Source of the DNA: Thuidium tamariscinum
Lineage: Eukaryota > Streptophyta > Bryopsida > Hypnales > Thuidiaceae
Assembly (NCBI GenBank): GCA_947034885.2
Contig: OX344749.2
Location: 35,211,182-35,275,181 of the forward strand
Direction of reading: 5' to 3'
Length of the DNA: 64,000 bases
In this document: piece after piece, positions 34,306-45,855 of the stretch
Layout: each line of letters begins with the position of its first letter
Numbering within the stretch: position 1 is the first letter of the stretch
The notes under the pieces: model-generated
What the model saw: the letters and a program-made list of their open reading frames with translations, nothing else
What the model was told of the DNA's origin: nothing
The model's database searches: none
Translations under genes and position numbers: made by a program

Positions 34306-34774
34306 CCCCTGAACGGCCTGAACGCCATTTGCGGCCGTATGGCGCAGTTTTGGACGTATTTGGGCGATGGCGAGTCCGTTTTAGGGTTTCGAGTATTCTG
34401 TGAACTTGTGTGGGAGGATAGCGTGCATCGAATGCTGTGATGCACTCCTCGTAATACTTGGTAGAAGTTGGTAGAACGAAGCGAATACAATGCAAATGGT
34501 ACGTTTTACGATACATTATGTACATTGCGGCACCCAATGAATTTCCGGGTGAACCGAGCTGAACGTGGCTGGCTGTGTTGGCAACACAAGGCGGGAAAGA
34601 CAGGCTTCTGGCGGGAGACGACGGCTTCGGATTCTCCACAGCTCAAATTTCCGAACAGAATTAGGGGTCGAAGAAGGGACTGCACGGTGCAAGTTTGATG
34701 ATGGTAAGGTGTGTTTGTACAACATTTGAGGTAGTGGTGAGCACGTCTAGGTTAGGGTTGCTTTCTGTTTCACT

Positions 34775-35728
34775 ATGGACCCTAGAAAGATGATTGCTGT
34801 TAGTGGAATTTGGAGTACTGGAGCTAAAACGGCAGTAGTGCTCAATTCACAGAGTGGTGGGTGCTTTTTTGTTCATGTGCTTGGGAGTGTCGCTGTGAGG
34901 CGTGCTGCAACATTCTCCACGATGCAGCCACCGCATGTGCCAATACACCTACAAGAGGAGGCAGAGATTTTGAGGAATTGGGCAATTTTGCGGGGTGCGA
35001 ACTCGAAGCAGCTGCGGTGCATTGTGGCACTATTGAATGTTGAATGGATGTGTAGAATTCCCTTGCCACCACGAACTTATCGCAAACCACAAACTCCTGA
35101 TCATCTTTGGCTTCGGTTCCTCTTTCGGAGACATTGCCAACACATTTTGAAGTGGACGACGCGGCGAGAGGAGAGTGACCCTGAGGGATTTGGAAGCACT
35201 GTCAATACGATCATTAGGGAAAGATTGTTTCCCGAGCCCAAACTTCACAGCAATGGCACGATTGAAGGCGGCCGCACGGAAGAGAGCGGCACACCATCAA
35301 GCGGAGGAACACAGAGGAGTAGCGACGGTGAATGGAGAAGGGTCGGAGGGCGCAGTTGCAGTGCGATCGACGACACCGACGTTGGAGGACCCGATGCAAC
35401 AGCCCGAAGCTTCTTCTCCAGAACGATCTCACCTTCAAGGAATGTAGAATCACGTGGCCGCGTTCGGGGTAGATCCCCCCTTGAGGAGCCAAGGCTGCGA
35501 ACTTACTCCACCGAGGATTCCAACGACCCCAGCGTACACCTGGGAGCGGACAAGCCCAGTGAATGGCAAATCATTCGGCCTCTTTGTGCTCCACCTCGGA
35601 GAGACGCCACAAACATCTCCCATGTCACGAGATCCCCCGAATCGAGTGGTGAATCGTGTGCAGCTGCGAGAAGCGATCAATGGGAACTTGAGCCGCGCGC
35701 GAAGAAGCTCCAGCCCTCTGGCCAGTAA
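34775..35728 (+). CDS. Hypothetical 317-aa ORF inside the piggyBac element
   Basis: An uninterrupted frame starts at ATG (MDPRKMIAVSGIWSTG), is Arg/Ser/Pro-rich in its second half and has a more ordered segment (residues ~50-130: EEAEILRNWAILRGANSKQL, then LLNVEWMCRIPLPPRTY). I recognise no domain. It lies upstream of, and in a different frame from, the transposase. It could be a separate element protein or a 5' exon spliced into the transposase. A second open stretch (35454-35918) is in the transposase frame but ends at a TAG. Confidence 0.45.
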   Translation: MDPRKMIAVSGIWSTGAKTAVVLNSQSGGCFFVHVLGSVAVRRAATFSTMQPPHVPIHLQEEAEILRNWAILRGANSKQLRCIVALLNVEWMCRIPLPPRTYRKPQTPDHLWLRFLFRRHCQHILKWTTRREESDPEGFGSTVNTIIRERLFPEPKLHSNGTIEGGRTEESGTPSSGGTQRSSDGEWRRVGGRSCSAIDDTDVGGPDATARSFFSRTISPSRNVESRGRVRGRSPLEEPRLRTYSTEDSNDPSVHLGADKPSEWQIIRPLCAPPRRDATNISHVTRSPESSGESCAAARSDQWELEPRAKKLQPSGQ

Positions 35729-36047
35729 TGGCGAGAGACAAGGAGGACGCCACCCTTCAAGTCTTCGTAGTGGAGGTGAGGGGCGAATGGAACACGGTTC
35801 AAGACGGAGGCGGACATTGCATCGAGACAACCATGCTACATTGGCGGCACCTTTGGGGTGGAAGCGACCGCCGATTTTAGCAAGGCAAAGAAGCCCAATT
35901 CAACTGAGGCCACGGTAGTCCAGGAGAGGTGGCCCACTTCCGGCAGCTTTTCAAGGTGGTGAAAATTTTTCAAACTTTACTGCATCCATTACTGGCACCT
36001 TGCCAATTGAGGCCATCACTTCGCCAACAACGCAGGTGTCAATTGGT

Positions 36048-38623
36048 ATGGCCCATGTTATTGATGCGGACACGGACGCCGCAGATGCTCAAAATTTCAC
36101 ACCTGGAGCGAATCTCCCGGCAATACTTCTCCACGATCCAGTATATTCTCCAAGTGAACATACATTCCTGGAAGACCGCCCATTCCCCGAGGCTTTACGC
36201 GTCATAGTGCGGACTGAAGCTCTAGACCTTGATCCAAGTTTAGTGGGCGATGTGAATGGAGTCACTGGCGTTGTTGTGGCGAGATTCTATCACCACATTA
36301 CCGGGACGCCGATGTTTGAAGTTGACTTTGGCGGTGCTATCGGCCATAGGTCCGTGCGTGTGGGAGAAACTGCCTCGGACTCCAACGCGGCAACTTTCCA
36401 AGGCACACAACGGACACTTTTTCCAAGCGACAACAATGAAGCACGAGGTTGTGTGGGACCAAGTCGGGTCGAAGAAGGTAACGCTTCTGATGATGATCCT
36501 GACTGGGAAGGAGATTATGTCGACTTCGAATCAGAGGAAGTGGCGCTTGACATGGATGAGGAGTCCGATAGTCCCTCATTCATGGAAGACCCATTGCAGG
36601 AGCTAGGCCTATACAATTATGCTGAAGATACTATGAATTGGACGTTTGAAAGAAAATTTGCAGATGATCAGTGGCAGGACCAGTCCATCACACTCATGCA
36701 GAATATACAAAATTTCTCAGGGCCTTTACCTGGTCCTACATCAGCAGTTGGACATCGACCGACTGACTACTTTCTACGGTACTGGCCTGAGCAGATTTTG
36801 CAGCGGGTGGTCGCTGAAACAAATCGGTAAGGTCCAGTTCATTTTGTTTGTTTTGTGTGTATGGTAAGATTGGAGTCACTGTATATGTATTCACTGTGTT
36901 TTCATTGGCAAAATTGATATCATATCTGTGGGAGGGAGTAATAGGGCTTATATGGTAATGGACATATTGCTGATCACACATCTTTGGCATTTTTATGTTC
37001 TGTCATAGGTATGCAAGTCAGCCTTCTCAGGTGAATCCAAACGTAACTAACGGACGTGCTCAATGGACACCACTCGACGTGGAGGAGTTGCTGGCATGGT
37101 TCGGTATCTTGATGCTCATGGGGCTCAAAGAATTCCCGAACATTCGTTGCTATTGGGATCGGAAGGCATTCTATAATTGCCCTCTCATCTCTCAAGCCAT
37201 GCCACGACGTCGATTTGAAGCCATCATCAGATGTTTACATTTGGTGAATAACGAAGAGGTAGTCATGGATCGAGGTGACCCGACATATGATAAGTTGGCA
37301 AAAGTCCGCTGGTTATGTGAATCGTTTGCAACCATGTCTCAGAGTCTCTATAACAATGAACGAGTATTGACTGTTGATGAGATTATGGTCCCATACAAAG
37401 GACGATTCTGCAACATTCGCCAATACATGAAATCAAAGCTAGTAAAGTTCGGAGTGAAGGTGTGGGCGTTGGCTAACTCTGAGAGCAGGTAAGATTTTTT
37501 TATCTTTTTTTTAAGATGATGAGTCCAGTATCATTTGTGCATGCTTTTTTATAAAGTATGCATGTCTTTTTGAAGAGGAACATGTGTTTTATAACTTAGG
37601 GTTGCCTTGTTTTAATTTATGCATCTCTCTTTTTATTGTGACGAGTGTAGAGTAAGTTACTGTTCCTTTCTTATATCACCATGAACCTTCTATGAGAAAA
37701 AACAGCTCATGGTGAATTCTTGCCGCAGATATGTATCGAACATAATTGTGTACCTGGGAGCTGATGAGACTCGCATGGAGGGTGACTCTGTTGGAGAGGA
37801 TGCAGTACTCACTGCAATTGCTGGCCTAGAAGGACACGGCCATGTTATAGTCACCGATAATTTCTTCACATCCCCTCGTCTCTTCATGGAGTTGCTGAAG
37901 CGAGGCTTTTGGGCCACTGGAACGTGTCGGAAGACTCGAAAGGGATTCCCTAGTAGTCTTGCTGGATTCACTACTACACAATTACCAGAGCGAGGTCATT
38001 TAGTAGTGAAGATGCATAGGAGCCGTCACATTGCAGCCATTTGCTGGATGGATGCAAAGCCAATATTCCTCTTATCCACGGCATGTGATCCTATAGGGGA
38101 GGATACTTTTGCAGGACGTTGGGTGGGATGAGAGCGTGTGGACTTTCCCACTTCCCCGATACTACTCCAATATCAAGCAGGGATGCAAGGCGTGGACATC
38201 GTAGATCAGCAGCGGCAAGAATACAGCACGCAACTGCATTCCCACAAGTGGTGGCACCGCATCTTCATGTTTGTTTTAGATTCTCAGATATTGAATGCAT
38301 ACATTCTGTATGCACATGATCGTCGTGCTCTGGGACTCCCCGTGTATTCCCGTAGTTTGTGGCAGTACTACGTGGCTGAAGACCTCATTAGGCCCCGGAT
38401 GAATGTGGGCCACATACGAGGGCCAATTCGCAACCTAGCTGCAGGAGGGCTACATTTCAGTTCCAGTCACCCGACCATGCGTCGTTGTTGCGTGGTTTGT
38501 CACCGTAGGACCCGTCGAATTTGTCAGGGGTGTGCTGGCATGTTTCAGTGTGAAGGAGCTTGCTACTTAGTGGTGCACACCCAACGCGGGTATGAAGCGA
38601 ACATGCGTCCTGCAACGGTTTAG
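36048..38623 (+). pseudogene. piggyBac transposase (DDE_Tnp_1_7 type), one in-frame stop
   Basis: Exons: from about 36048 to 36826, 37009-37488 and 37729-38623, with GT-AG introns in phase. The N-terminus is acidic (DDDPDWEGDYVDFESEE), as in other piggyBac transposases. Family signatures are in order: WTPLDVEELLAWFGILMLMG, TVDEIMVPYKGR (first Asp, codon 37376), VIVTDNFFTS (second Asp, 37856) and MQGVDIVDQQ (third Asp, 38197, plus the neighbouring Asp at 38206). A Cys-rich C-terminal domain follows (CCVVCHRRTRRICQGC, then CEGAC), of the kind that binds the transposon ends. A TGA at 38129-38131 interrupts the frame between RWVG and ERVDFPTSP, ahead of the third Asp; both sides are in the same frame, so no frameshift is involved. 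As read, the copy would be inactive. The 5' end is unresolved: the first in-frame ATG is 36048, but the frame is open back to a TAG at 35916. Confidence 0.88.
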
Positions 38624-38834
38624 CACTGGTCATGGTGATTGTTCGATTGCCAAGAAGTAGCAAGCCCTCCCAACTCTGGTGAGGAGGTACCTTGTTTCAG
38701 ATCCATGTGCAGATTGTATCCATGCGGCAGTTGAAGACCCGATCGGACGAGTCTCTTCACGATTTTTGAGGAAAATGTTCTAGTTCTGAAAGTGAAGTCG
38801 TAGTGCAAGTTTTTTTTTTGTCTTATCAGGTGGA

Positions 38835-38975
38835 GGGTAATTTTGGTAGTTCTGATTTGGGTGCCTTGCAGTTCTAAAGTAAGAGTAGGGCAATTTTGGT
38901 AGTTATAAATTAGGTGCCTTGCAGTTTTGAAGTAAGAGTAGGGCAATTTTGGCAGTTATGAGTCGGATGCCTTTC
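38835..38975 (+). repeat. 53-bp tandem repeat, about 2.6 copies, in the piggyBac 3' region
   Basis: GGGCAATTTTGGTAGTTATA with TAGGTGCCTTGCAG and AAGTAAGAGTA recurs with a 53-bp period, with few changes between units. It lies between the transposase stop and the right terminus, a position where subterminal repeats of transposons often occur. Confidence 0.85.
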
Positions 38976-39884
38976 ATTTATCGGCTTTAGCTTCATCTGC
39001 GAGGATCAGCAGGCGTAGGCAAGCTTCATTATTTGAGAGCACGATGTTGAAGGAGTTGAAGTAGACATTCCAGGTCGCAGACATGTGACCTTGTAATTGC
39101 CATGCCTTTTATGGCTAGACATTATCAATTTTGCAGGACTAAATTTTCATGAATTCAAATGTTTTGTTCATGTGCTTGATGAATTCAAAATTGTGTGAGA
39201 ATCTATTTTTATTTGATTTTGTCATGGTGGAATCTGTCAAAAACATAAACCGCAGAACAGGCGAAATCCTTCCGGGACCAAGTAGGAGCGGCTATTATCT
39301 GCTTGGGAATGCGTGACAGTTACATGAGTCCCAGCACCCGGAAACCTTGCCAGCAGGATTTCCTGCCAAAAACTGGTATACTCCCACCATGGAATCCACC
39401 ACGCCACTTGCTTGCGTGTCGCATGAAGATTGCAGCGTACAACGCCACGAAGTTCGTATGGTTGTAAGCCCTGCTGCTTCCCCGGGCGACCCGACTGAAG
39501 CTGCATACATCCCACCGAATGCAACAATTACCGCATAGCTCCAAAGTTGGGCTTCATAATTTTTTGGAGCACTCGTCACACCGACCCCATCGCATCAACC
39601 AGAGCGATCGCTGAACGTGCATAACCACAATTTCATATAAAATTTCAAAGTGTCGCTGAGGACACTACGGCATTCCTAGCAAAGCTTTTTGCAAAAAAAC
39701 GGGGCATTCCGCCAGTGAGGGTGCACACCAAAATTTGTGTGTGCCTTGTGCTATTATCCATGGCAATCGGAACGGTTGGAACTTAAAATCGAAGTCGTTT
39801 GGGCATTTCTATAAATTTGGGTGTCACCGTATTCGGTGGATACGGTACCGTAGCGGCTGAGCCCGAGGGCCGTTCAGGGGTTAA

Positions 39885-42490
39885 GGACATGATTCATATT
39901 GTTATGAAAATCACTTGGGCTTATAATCATAGACTTCATCGTCCATTACTATGTTGACTACCATTTTGCAATTAGATATGAATGAGATTTTTACATTTAA
40001 TTACTAGGGATAAGTTCAAATCTTTGTTACAAATTTTTTAATTTTAAAAACCTTTTGGGAAAATTTTAAACTATTGAGAAATTTTCAAAAAAAGATTACC
40101 AAAGCTATTATGTAATATAGAATAGAAAAAGAATTTGAGATTTTCACCATGGATGTATATTATAGTGTATATAGCATCATTATATGAACCAAACTTATTG
40201 TGTCATTTTGAAACTTAAAAACTTAAAAATTAAACTATGGTTATAGGCCCAAAATTTATACTGCTATAAAATATTTACGTTTAAGAATTGTTCAAAAAAA
40301 TTCAATTTTAATAGAAACTAAATGTAATAAAGTTTCATTTCATTATTCAAAAAATATTGTTTGTATGACTACAATTTACATCAATAGTAAATTCAATAGC
40401 AAGAAATAACCAAAATACACTTCAAAGGTGATCTATAGATTAAACATCCTATTTTTATAAAAAATCAATAGAACCAAAAGTATTCAATGGATGACATTCT
40501 AGGTCAATGTAGAAATGATGATTGCACCTATTGCTCCAAATATAATATCATATCATTTTTAGCAAATGGTAATAAGTCGCATCATTTCAAGGCTAAACTT
40601 TAAAAGATGCTACAATACTTTTTTTACCCAATGAATGATGGGGAATTTTTCAATGTAAGACAAAAGTGCAACTATTCATCTTCATAATTTTGTATGAAAA
40701 GAGGAGGTCTTATAAAGTAGGCTGACTTCCAATGAGTGTTATTGGAATTTTTTTATCTAATGATTCACGTAGTATGAAAAAGCATGATTTCCATAGTCAC
40801 CACTCCTTCCTTATAATAGGCCATCTAAAAGTAGTCACAAGAGCTTAGTGGTAATATCAAAGTAGTTGTATGTACTACACTTGTAGATGGTAGTGAGATC
40901 CACATTTTTTTTCCTCGTAATTTTCTTTGGATTGAAGAATGCCTATATTTCAAACATTGGCAACAAAATTTTATATAGAATAATTCTAAAAGCAAATCCT
41001 CAAATTCAAAAATTATCATTGTAATCCCTATATAAAATTCTAAATGTCTTCTTGAGAAATACTTGAAGGTTTGGGTAGGTTCCTATAACTTCAAACTTTG
41101 ATATGATTTTCTTAAACTTCTTTTGTGTATACAAAAACATATGAGCTTTGGGGGATTATGATTTTTATATTAATCGGTGTTTGTAAGCAAAAGTTATGGC
41201 ATCTTCAACTTACAAAGTAGTTTCTTAGTTGATAACAAAAAAAACAAAAAAAACAAAAAACTAAATTTAAATTTTTTCTAATAGATTAGAAAAAAATTAA
41301 GTCATTTTTTAACTCAATTTACTTACTAGAACATTCTCACCATTGGTTTTAGTGTGATTCAATTTCTTTTTGGAGCTACCAACAATTTGGATTTTCAATC
41401 TAGATCAAACCTATTTATACTAAATAATCTTTAAATAAATAAAAGTCTAATTTTTTTTCCTAAATTCTTAATTCAATTTTTCAATATAAAAATTCAAAAT
41501 CTATAGTGAAAAAATTCAAGTTTCAAAGATTCAAGTCTTACAATCAAGTTGTATAGGGTGCAAAAGAAATTCTTCACTTTAAATGCTAGTATTTTTCAAT
41601 GTACATGGTGGCAAAGTTCTCCAATACTAAAGACAAATTCAATTCCAAAGTTTATTATGTCTAAGGATTACATATAAATATAGCTTGAATTATAAGTCAA
41701 CACAAATAGACTATTTTATTAGTGTTCCCTTTAGAATGATCCATTTAGATTAGTGATATATGAACAAAGGTGGTGTTGTGGATTCATAGCTATATTTTAA
41801 ATTCTTCAACTTAGGAAGATTATAGAAGCTTAGTCATAGTTTAATAGGCCTAGTTTGGATTTTTATAAATTTAAATCCATAAGTGGAATCAAAAATCCCA
41901 AAGCATGACATTTGATTCTATTGACTAATGAGTTTGGGATCCCTCTTCTAAAATCACTTATTTGTTATATAGTAGAATCATTTGCTCAAGAGATATACGA
42001 AATGGGATATTTGTAGGCATTGTGCATTCAAGTCCCTATTACATGAGGGCTTTGTAGGTAATTGTTTTTGGATTTCTATAGGGCTATATTTATCTAAATA
42101 TCTAAATTTGATTGTTTCATATGCCCTATGCTTTATTTTCATTGAAAATTGTACATTCAAATAATGATGTACAAAACAAGAGGAATAAAATTCATAATCT
42201 AATTGCAAACATGAAGAGCTTGCAAATACATAGTATATTCATGCATTAAGTACTTCCAAATTAAAAGTAATTTTAAAGAAAATTAGTTTGATACATAAAC
42301 CACTTCAAATACAAAGTTCATCCTATCATAAAGTACTTCCAACCTCAAAGTGCTTTAATATACTAAATATATAGAAATAAGTACCATGTCGAAAAGGATA
42401 TTGAAACAAATACACAAATATTTTTTGGATGGAAATGCATTGTGCAAAAAAGTGCATATGCATAACATTTAGTAGCATCGGCTGGCATTA
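39885..42490. other. AT-rich intergenic stretch with a foldback-family arm
   Basis: No gene is recognised. At 40630-40775 GTGCAACTATTCATCTTCAT, GTATGAAAAGAGGAGGTC and GACTTCCAATGAGTG match the left arm of the foldback family. A run of AAAAAAAACA units is near 41235-41258. Confidence 0.5.
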
Positions 42491-42496
42491 CCTATG

Positions 42497-42616
42497 CTCT
42501 ATAGTGGAGGGTGTGGAATATTCCACATCCAACAATGCTTCATCAATAACAACTAAACAAATGGCGGATGGAGAGGCTATTGTATGTGGAATAGCTACAC
42601 CCTCTACTATAGAGAG
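42497..42616. mobile_element. 120-bp inverted repeat with ~31-bp arms
   Basis: The left arm CTCTATAGTGGAGGGTGTGG (then AATATTCCACAT) faces the right arm ATGTGGAATAGC (then TACACCCTCTACTATAGAG), with a few mismatches and a ~55-base loop. It could be a tiny transposon-derived element or a transcribed hairpin; no target duplication is evident. Confidence 0.6.
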
Positions 42617-43003
42617 AAGGCAGTGTCATAATATGAAATTGAATGATACGTGTATGTTACAAAATACAACACAAAGCATTGCAAAAATTGCAAAAATTAA
42701 AGGCTAAAATGTTGAAGAGTCTAGATTCTAGGGTAAAAAATGTAGAAGGAAAGTGTAATTACGCATTAGAAGAGAATTGAACCCTTAAAGAGGCTTTAAT
42801 TTTTTTTACTAATTTTAATACAAATTAAATGAGTATGAAAGTGCCGACATCATCATTACTACTTCCATATAGGATTGCACGTATACACTTGGCTTGTAGA
42901 TATTTGCGGGAGGCATGTGCTCCATCTTTCATGATTGAATCATTATGAGATTTGGGAGATTTGGAAGATTTGGGAGATGGATTAGATAATGATGACAATT
43001 TTT

Positions 43004-43138
43004 TTTTTGAAACACATGGACGATTTCCATTTCAAGGGGAAAAAGTACAAAGAACCAAGGGCGAGTGCCCAGCAGATGACCAATTTTTTTTTTTTAACAA
43101 ACCCAGAACAAACTTACTAACATCCTAACGACCAACAC
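43004..43138 (-). mobile_element. Short retroposed insertion (SINE/LINE-end-like) with a 17-bp target duplication
   Basis: TAATGATGACAATTTTT occurs at 42987-43003 and again at 43139-43155. Between them, on the minus strand, lies a 135-bp insert ending in GGAAATCGTCCATGTGTTTC followed by a run of A. Staggered duplications of this length with an A-tail are typical of target-primed retroposition. I cannot name the family. Confidence 0.75.
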
Positions 43139-43234
43139 TAATGATGACAATTTTTAAGTGCAATTATCATGCAATTCTTGGCATAATTAGTGAAATTAAA
43201 AGGCTCTTTCCTCCCATATAGTTATGAGACTATG

Positions 43235-43330
43235 GAGATGGATTGGATAATGATAATAAATTTTTGAATTCATCATGCAACTCTTGGTCCAATTAATGAG
43301 TTGAAAAGGCTCTTCCCACCCTCTCTTGCA
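43235..43330 (+). repeat. Local duplicate of the sequence hit by the 43-kb retroposon
   Basis: GATGGATTGGATAATGATAA, TCATGCAACTCTTGG and AAAAGGCTCTTCCCACC match the sequence at 42975-43215 once the 135-bp insert is removed. The insertion therefore followed, or spared, one copy of a duplication. 43331-44343 shows AT-rich DNA only. Confidence 0.65.
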
Positions 43331-44347
43331 TTACAAAGCAACCTCTTTGGAGGTTCAATTTTTCCATAATGACACAAAACTTCAAATCTAAAAATCCAAC
43401 AATTGAAGGCAAATAAAAATTGGCAATACTATGCATGTCTTGTCAATAACTTTAACCTTTTTCATTTGTCCTATAAGCTACAATAACTACATTTATATAC
43501 TAAATAATCAAATAGAATTGAGTTACAACACTGATCCAACAAACATTGCATCCACCCTTGGATACTCTTCACATAGCTATAGTATTTTTAATATTTCAAA
43601 TGAAACTTTAAAATTTTATGGCAAGGCTATTGTAGAAATAAAAAAATAAAATTATTGCCATCTACCTTTCATTATTTATAAAGACCTTAAATCCATTATG
43701 ATGATGCTAATTTCCTGGGCTAATTTACTTCTAATTCATGCCTAAAATTTAGGATCAAAGTGATTATAAATAATACTTCATTTGAATGCTTGTGTTCAAT
43801 CAAGAAAATGGGAGTGCACTCTTTGAGATCAATGTGTTTCCATTGGCTCACAATGCAAAAAAGCCCTTCATTCCTTGGTGTTTAAGAAAATTATGAAAAG
43901 ATTTAAGGTGTAATGAAATACTAAATTAATCCAATTACTAAAGAAAAGCACCAAGTTTATACATTTATCTGTGGAAAAAGAAATATTTCTTCCTACTCCT
44001 AAATAATTTATAACATTGCATAACAACCATCAATCTACTTTGTGGTGGGAGGCATGTTCTTTTTGGGAAAACCCCAAGAAATTATACTATAAAATTTAAT
44101 TAATTAGCCAAAATCCCATTGGTTTGCAAACTTTCATAGGTTGTTAATGCTGAAGAGACCACCTTAAATTTAGACAATGACAAAAAGGACCCCAACATCA
44201 CTAATAATTTTGTTTTGGCAACTTTGAGCCAAGATCTTGTTTGTATTTCTAAAGTTCCTACCCGTAAACTATAAAAGAAGAAATAGAATATAATGAAGTT
44301 TGACAATTATTTAAAAAAAATGAAGTTCACTACATTGGTACTTGTAA

Positions 44348-44370
44348 CCCCTAAATGCTTGAGGTGCCAC
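44348..44370. mobile_element. Left tip of a split TTAA MITE (third copy)
   Basis: CCCCTAAATGCTTGAGG is the family terminus, preceded by GTAA, one base off TTAA. The rest of the element resumes at 49832, the two parts being separated by the insertion at 44371-49831. Confidence 0.75.
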
Positions 44371-45631
44371 CTCGGGGGGGTCACCCCCCTTATCTTTTGG
44401 TAACCATATGCGATAATGGGGTATTTAATGGGGGGGTATTTATGTCCTTCTCATTTTTTTCCCCCTCCCTATTAGTAGAAATAAAGCTACCGGAGTGTAT
44501 TTTAGAGTACCCTATTTTTTTTTGGTAAATTCTTTGAAGGAATAATTTTGAACACCCTATTTTTTTTCTACATTTCATAATTACAAAATACTGAGAAGAT
44601 CAAAAACATTGTATACAAGGAAACATGTCAGCTTCAAGGATTTTGATGAACTAAGAACATGGTGAAATGCACCACATATGCTATCTATGTGCCACTGAAG
44701 AGTTTGAAAATCAAAAATCAAAGCTACAACTATTTATATTTCACCATTTATAAGAAAACAAAGCACACAATAGAGAAATTAAACTATATTAGACAATCCT
44801 AATGCAGTATCTAAAACCAATTTCAAGACACAAGAGCATATTCACATTCATTTATATAATAAGAAAACTTAGGGAATTTAATAAGCCGATTGTGTTTAAA
44901 AACACAAGTATCAATAAGTCTGCAAACCCATTCTAATATCTAAAATGAAGAAGTTCAAGGACCTCTTGCTCTCAAATCAACTATTATGGTAGGTGTGAGC
45001 GCTCCTAACTCCACCCTCAAGTTAGAAGTTTATCACACGGGTTCTGTGTCTAATTGAGTTTTCTCTCTAATTGGGTATTAAAGGAGAGCCTTCCAAGCAA
45101 TGAACTCTTTTAGTCATGTCTTTTAAGTGTTTCTAATCTAATTTTATGTGTAAAATTCAACTAATCTATTCTATCCTATTCTACTTGTCGATTGAAATTG
45201 AGCTTAATGCTAATTTCAAGCATTTGGTAAAAAGAAACTCAATAGTAAAACAATCAAAATCAAAATCAAATGGGAGCCGTTTACCTCTTCTGCGTAAATC
45301 CCCGTAGTCCCGTCGTCAAACATCATCATATGTAAATACTCCCCCACAACCTCGCCATCGAAATCATCCCGGCTTCCCATCTAATCCATGATAATTCTCA
45401 CGTGGTTGGTCATAAATTTTATCCTGTCTAAATGAAACTAATTTAGTTCTAAACTAATTGCGCATTTTCCTTCTATTCCTAATTTCCCGGTAATGGAAAG
45501 TGCCACAAATTAATCTAGCCTATCTAATGGTTTAGTAAAACCAATTCAAATGAAAATTCAATGGTTAGTTTATTATTAGTTTTGTTCGTTTGGTTGATAT
45601 TTGAATTTCAAGATGAAATTAATTATTTTGG

Positions 45632-45855
45632 CTAAGAAATTATCATCAAATCTTTCCAAATCTAATTAATTTTGAATTCATGTTAATTCTTAAAAATTAG
45701 TTGTCAATTTGTTTTTTCCCCTTTGTCCTATTAAAATATTTTAATCGAAAAACTATCATCAAATCTTTTCAAATCTAATTAATTTTCGAATTTGCGTTAA
45801 TTCTAAAGAAATTGGTTGTCAATTTGTTTGTTTCCCTTTTGTCTTATTAGGCCTA
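45632..45855 (+). repeat. Two-copy tandem duplication, ~113-bp period
   Basis: ATCATCAAATCTTTYCAAAT, CTAATTAATTTT and TTGTCAATTTGTTT occur in the same order starting at about 45642 and 45755. Confidence 0.75.

Larger units (their letters stand above)
34306..39880 (+). mobile_element. Complete piggyBac-superfamily transposon (5,575 bp)
   Basis: The element is bounded by TTAA at 34302-34305 and TTAA at 39881-39884, the target duplication characteristic of piggyBac. The termini are CCCCTGAACGGCCTGAACGC and, inverted, CCCCTGAACGGCCCTCGGGC, a 13-bp perfect inverted repeat. Inside lie a multi-exon transposase (36.0-38.6 kb), a separate open frame (34775-35728) and a 53-bp tandem repeat near the right end. 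Intact target duplications and termini suggest a fairly recent insertion. Its composition is GC-richer than the flanking AT-rich DNA. 39000-39880 contains no convincing gene. Confidence 0.93.

Noticed and set aside
35454..36606. Additional overlapping ORFs in the piggyBac element as separate genes
   Set aside because: Most are other-frame shadows in GC-rich sequence; only the transposase frame has recognisable motifs.
38110..38150. A frameshift in the transposase between two open segments
   Set aside because: The two segments are in the same frame, separated only by one TGA and two codons, so it is a nonsense codon, not a frameshift.
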